DNA of 6,901 bases. It comes from Actinomycetota bacterium. Lineage in GTDB: Bacteria > Actinomycetota > Thermoleophilia > UBA2241. The stretch's first letter is position 1; each line of letters starts with the position of its first letter. The notes beneath the pieces are model-generated. The model ran no database searches. It was given only the letters and a program-made list of their open reading frames with translations, and was not told the DNA's origin. The stretch is from positions 1 to 6,901 of the forward strand of contig PKYM01000334.1 in the NCBI GenBank assembly GCA_003132645.1, given 5' to 3'. The translations under genes and the position numbers were made by a program. Below, piece after piece: positions 5,960 to 6,901 of this stretch.

Positions 5960-5988
5960 AGCTTAGGGTCAGTGCCTGGTACGGTCAA
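5960..5988 (-). promoter_or_regulatory. Promoter of the minus-strand pantothenate operon
   Basis: On the minus strand, TTGACC (5988-5983) and TAAGCT (5965-5960) are separated by exactly 17 bases, a good housekeeping sigma layout (TTGACn and TAnnnT). The predicted start is near 5953, giving a leader of about 158 nt before the TTG at 5795. Nothing else in the 274-base divergent gap matches as well. Confidence 0.6.
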
Positions 5989-6056
5989 TTCTGCCGTCGC
6001 TCCGCAGTGGACAAACCCACCGCCGGCAGGTGGACTGTTCGCCGCGCCCCTGGTGG

Positions 6057-6062
6057 TACACT
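6057..6062 (+). promoter_or_regulatory. -10 element of fmdB, probably giving a leaderless mRNA
   Basis: TACACT ends 7 bases before the fmdB ATG, so transcription would start at or next to the A of ATG. There is no Shine-Dalgarno before this ATG, as expected for a leaderless gene. No clear -35 is present; TGGACT at 6031-6036 would need a 20-base spacer. Confidence 0.5.
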
Positions 6063-6069
6063 GATATAC

Positions 6070-6288
6070 ATGCCTATCTACGAGTTCCTATGCGATCACT
6101 GCGAGGTCCGGTTCGAGGAGCTCGTGCGCAACGGCGATCGACCGCGTTGCCCCGAGTGCTCCACGAGCGACGTTCGCCGCCTTCTGTCCAGCTTCGCGGT
6201 CCACTCCACGTCGGCTAACGTCGGCGGCGGTGGCGCGAGCAAGAGCTGCTCGTCGTGTGCGGGCTCCTCCTGTGGCACCTGCCACTGA
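6070..6288 (+). CDS. FmdB family zinc-ribbon protein
   Basis: This 72-residue protein begins MPIYEFLCDHC, the hallmark opening of the FmdB/CxxC_CxxC_SSSS family. The zinc ribbon uses C8/C11 and C27/C30 (RCPEC). It is followed by VRRLLSSFAVHS and a Gly/Ser linker, then a Cys-rich tail with two more CxxC pairs (C60/C63 and C68/C71) ending in His. The family was named after a putative regulator of the formamidase operon in Methylophilus, but the function of most members is unknown; nucleic acid or protein binding by the ribbon is the usual guess. The ATG is set by homology; it has no ribosome site and a -10 just upstream. The 3' end overlaps the downstream glycosylase gene, so the two are probably co-expressed. 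Confidence 0.9.
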   Translation: MPIYEFLCDHCEVRFEELVRNGDRPRCPECSTSDVRRLLSSFAVHSTSANVGGGGASKSCSSCAGSSCGTCH

Positions 6289-6901
6289 CGACCCGGTCGT
6301 AGCCCAGCTCGACGAGCTGCGGCGCGAGGCCGAGACCTGCCAGAAGTGCGCACTTGCGGGCACGCGCACCCGCGTCGTGTTCGGCGAGGGCGACCCCCAC
6401 AGCGACCTCATGTTCGTCGGCGAGGCGCCCGGCTACCACGAAGACCAGCAAGGCCGGCCGTTCGTCGGCCAGGCGGGCAAACTGCTCGACCAACTCCTGG
6501 CCACCATCGGCCTGACTCGCGAGCAGGTCTACATCGCCAACGTGCTCAAGTCGCGGCCGCCCAACAATCGCGACCCCAAGCCCGAAGAGATCGAGGCCTG
6601 CGAGCCCTACCTGCTGCGACAGGTCGAACTCATCGCGCCGCGCGTCGTGGTTACCCTGGGCAACTTCGCGACCAAGCTGCTGTCGGGCAGTCAGACGGGC
6701 ATCACCCGCGTGCACGGCAGCGCCCAGCGCACGAGCATCGGCGGGCGCGATCTCTACCTCTACCCGATCTTCCACCCGGCGGCGGCGCTGTACACGCCGG
6801 CCATGCTTGACACCCTGAAGCGGGATTTCCTGCGCCTGCCCGAGGTGCTGGGCCTGACGCTCGGCGGAGAGCACGCCGGTGATGCCGCGCCGGCCGTCGA
6901 C
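6272..6901 (+). CDS. Family 4 uracil-DNA glycosylase (iron-sulfur type), 3' end outside window
   Basis: This base-excision-repair enzyme removes uracil from DNA. The frame is open to the window end (210 codons seen), so the C-terminus is missing. Numbering from GTG 6272: C23/C26 (TCQKC), VVFGEGDP (35-42), active-site motif VGEAPGYHED (49-58), RPFVGQAG (62-69), RPPNNRDP (95-102), VTLGNFATKLL (127-137), and the catalytic FHPAAAL (167-173). Family 4 enzymes hold a 4Fe-4S cluster with four Cys, in the pattern CxxC, then Cys in VKCRPP, then Cys 16 residues later. Here C23, C26 and C110 are present but the third position is Ser (S94 in LKSRPP, codon TCG at 6551). I see no replacement Cys nearby. 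GTG 6272 overlaps fmdB by 17 bases with no clear ribosome site; GTG 6257 in the same frame is an alternative start. The UDGX signature KRRIH is absent (TRVHG instead). Confidence 0.9.
   Translation, partial: MAPATDDPVVAQLDELRREAETCQKCALAGTRTRVVFGEGDPHSDLMFVGEAPGYHEDQQGRPFVGQAGKLLDQLLATIGLTREQVYIANVLKSRPPNNRDPKPEEIEACEPYLLRQVELIAPRVVVTLGNFATKLLSGSQTGITRVHGSAQRTSIGGRDLYLYPIFHPAAALYTPAMLDTLKRDFLRLPEVLGLTLGGEHAGDAAPAVD

Noticed and set aside
3820..5988. A 722-codon open frame on the minus strand that runs through the DUF2520 gene into panC
   Set aside because: Its first 350 or so residues are Arg/Ala/Pro-rich shadow of the DUF2520 gene in another frame. The true panC begins at GTG 4914 with a good Shine-Dalgarno.
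6346..6810. Open frame inside the uracil-DNA glycosylase region
   Set aside because: Low-complexity Arg/Pro-rich translation, overlapping a strongly conserved family 4 glycosylase frame that simply has no stop before the window end.
6272..6901. UDGX-type cross-linking glycosylase
   Set aside because: The KRRIH signature is absent; the region reads TRVHG, and the FHPAAAL and GEAPG motifs fit family 4.

Overview
The window is very GC-rich, with a strong G/C bias at third codon positions, GTG and TTG starts, 4-base stop/start overlaps and one apparently leaderless gene. It reads as ordinary chromosome of a high-GC bacterium, most likely an actinobacterium. The uracil-DNA glycosylase and FmdB sequences suggest a Thermoleophilia-like lineage, but that placement is inference. 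I see no tRNA, rRNA, CRISPR array, insertion sequence or phage gene.

Region 1 (1-1894, plus strand) has three parts. First is the 3' part of an unusual gene that joins a carbon-nitrogen hydrolase (nitrilase superfamily) domain to a DUF123/GIY-YIG-type domain. Next is a tightly coupled small two-helix membrane protein whose Shine-Dalgarno is followed by no ordinary start codon; ATC is my best candidate. Last is a frameshifted remnant of the C-terminal end of a polyamine-type (PotD-like) ABC transporter binding protein.

Region 2 (1956-5795, minus strand) is a compact four-gene operon. In transcription order it encodes a Rossmann/DUF2520 dehydrogenase-like protein, pantothenate synthetase PanC, a YjbQ/UPF0047 protein, and a 3-hexulose-6-phosphate synthase (HPS) domain fused to an RraA-like domain. 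Two junctions are 4-base overlaps (GTGA and ATGA); the panC/yjbQ junction is also a GTGA overlap if the longer yjbQ start is used. The DUF2520 protein could supply ketopantoate reduction just before PanC. The YjbQ and HPS-RraA proteins tie the operon, by inference, to thiamine-phosphate or one-carbon/pentose-phosphate chemistry. Two genes carry in-frame tandem DNA repeats: 24 bp in hps-rraA and 15 bp in panC.

Region 3 (5796-6069) is the divergent control region. A good minus-strand promoter (TTGACC, 17 bp, TAAGCT) is followed at its predicted +1 by a perfect 15-bp inverted repeat with an 8-nt loop. The leader is about 158 nt, with a second 7-bp hairpin close to the ribosome binding site of the first gene. 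On the other side a -10 hexamer lies so close to the fmdB ATG that the message is probably leaderless.

Region 4 (6070-6901, plus strand) holds a small FmdB-type zinc-ribbon protein overlapped by a family 4 (iron-sulfur) uracil-DNA glycosylase gene that runs off the window. The glycosylase has Ser where the third cluster cysteine is expected.
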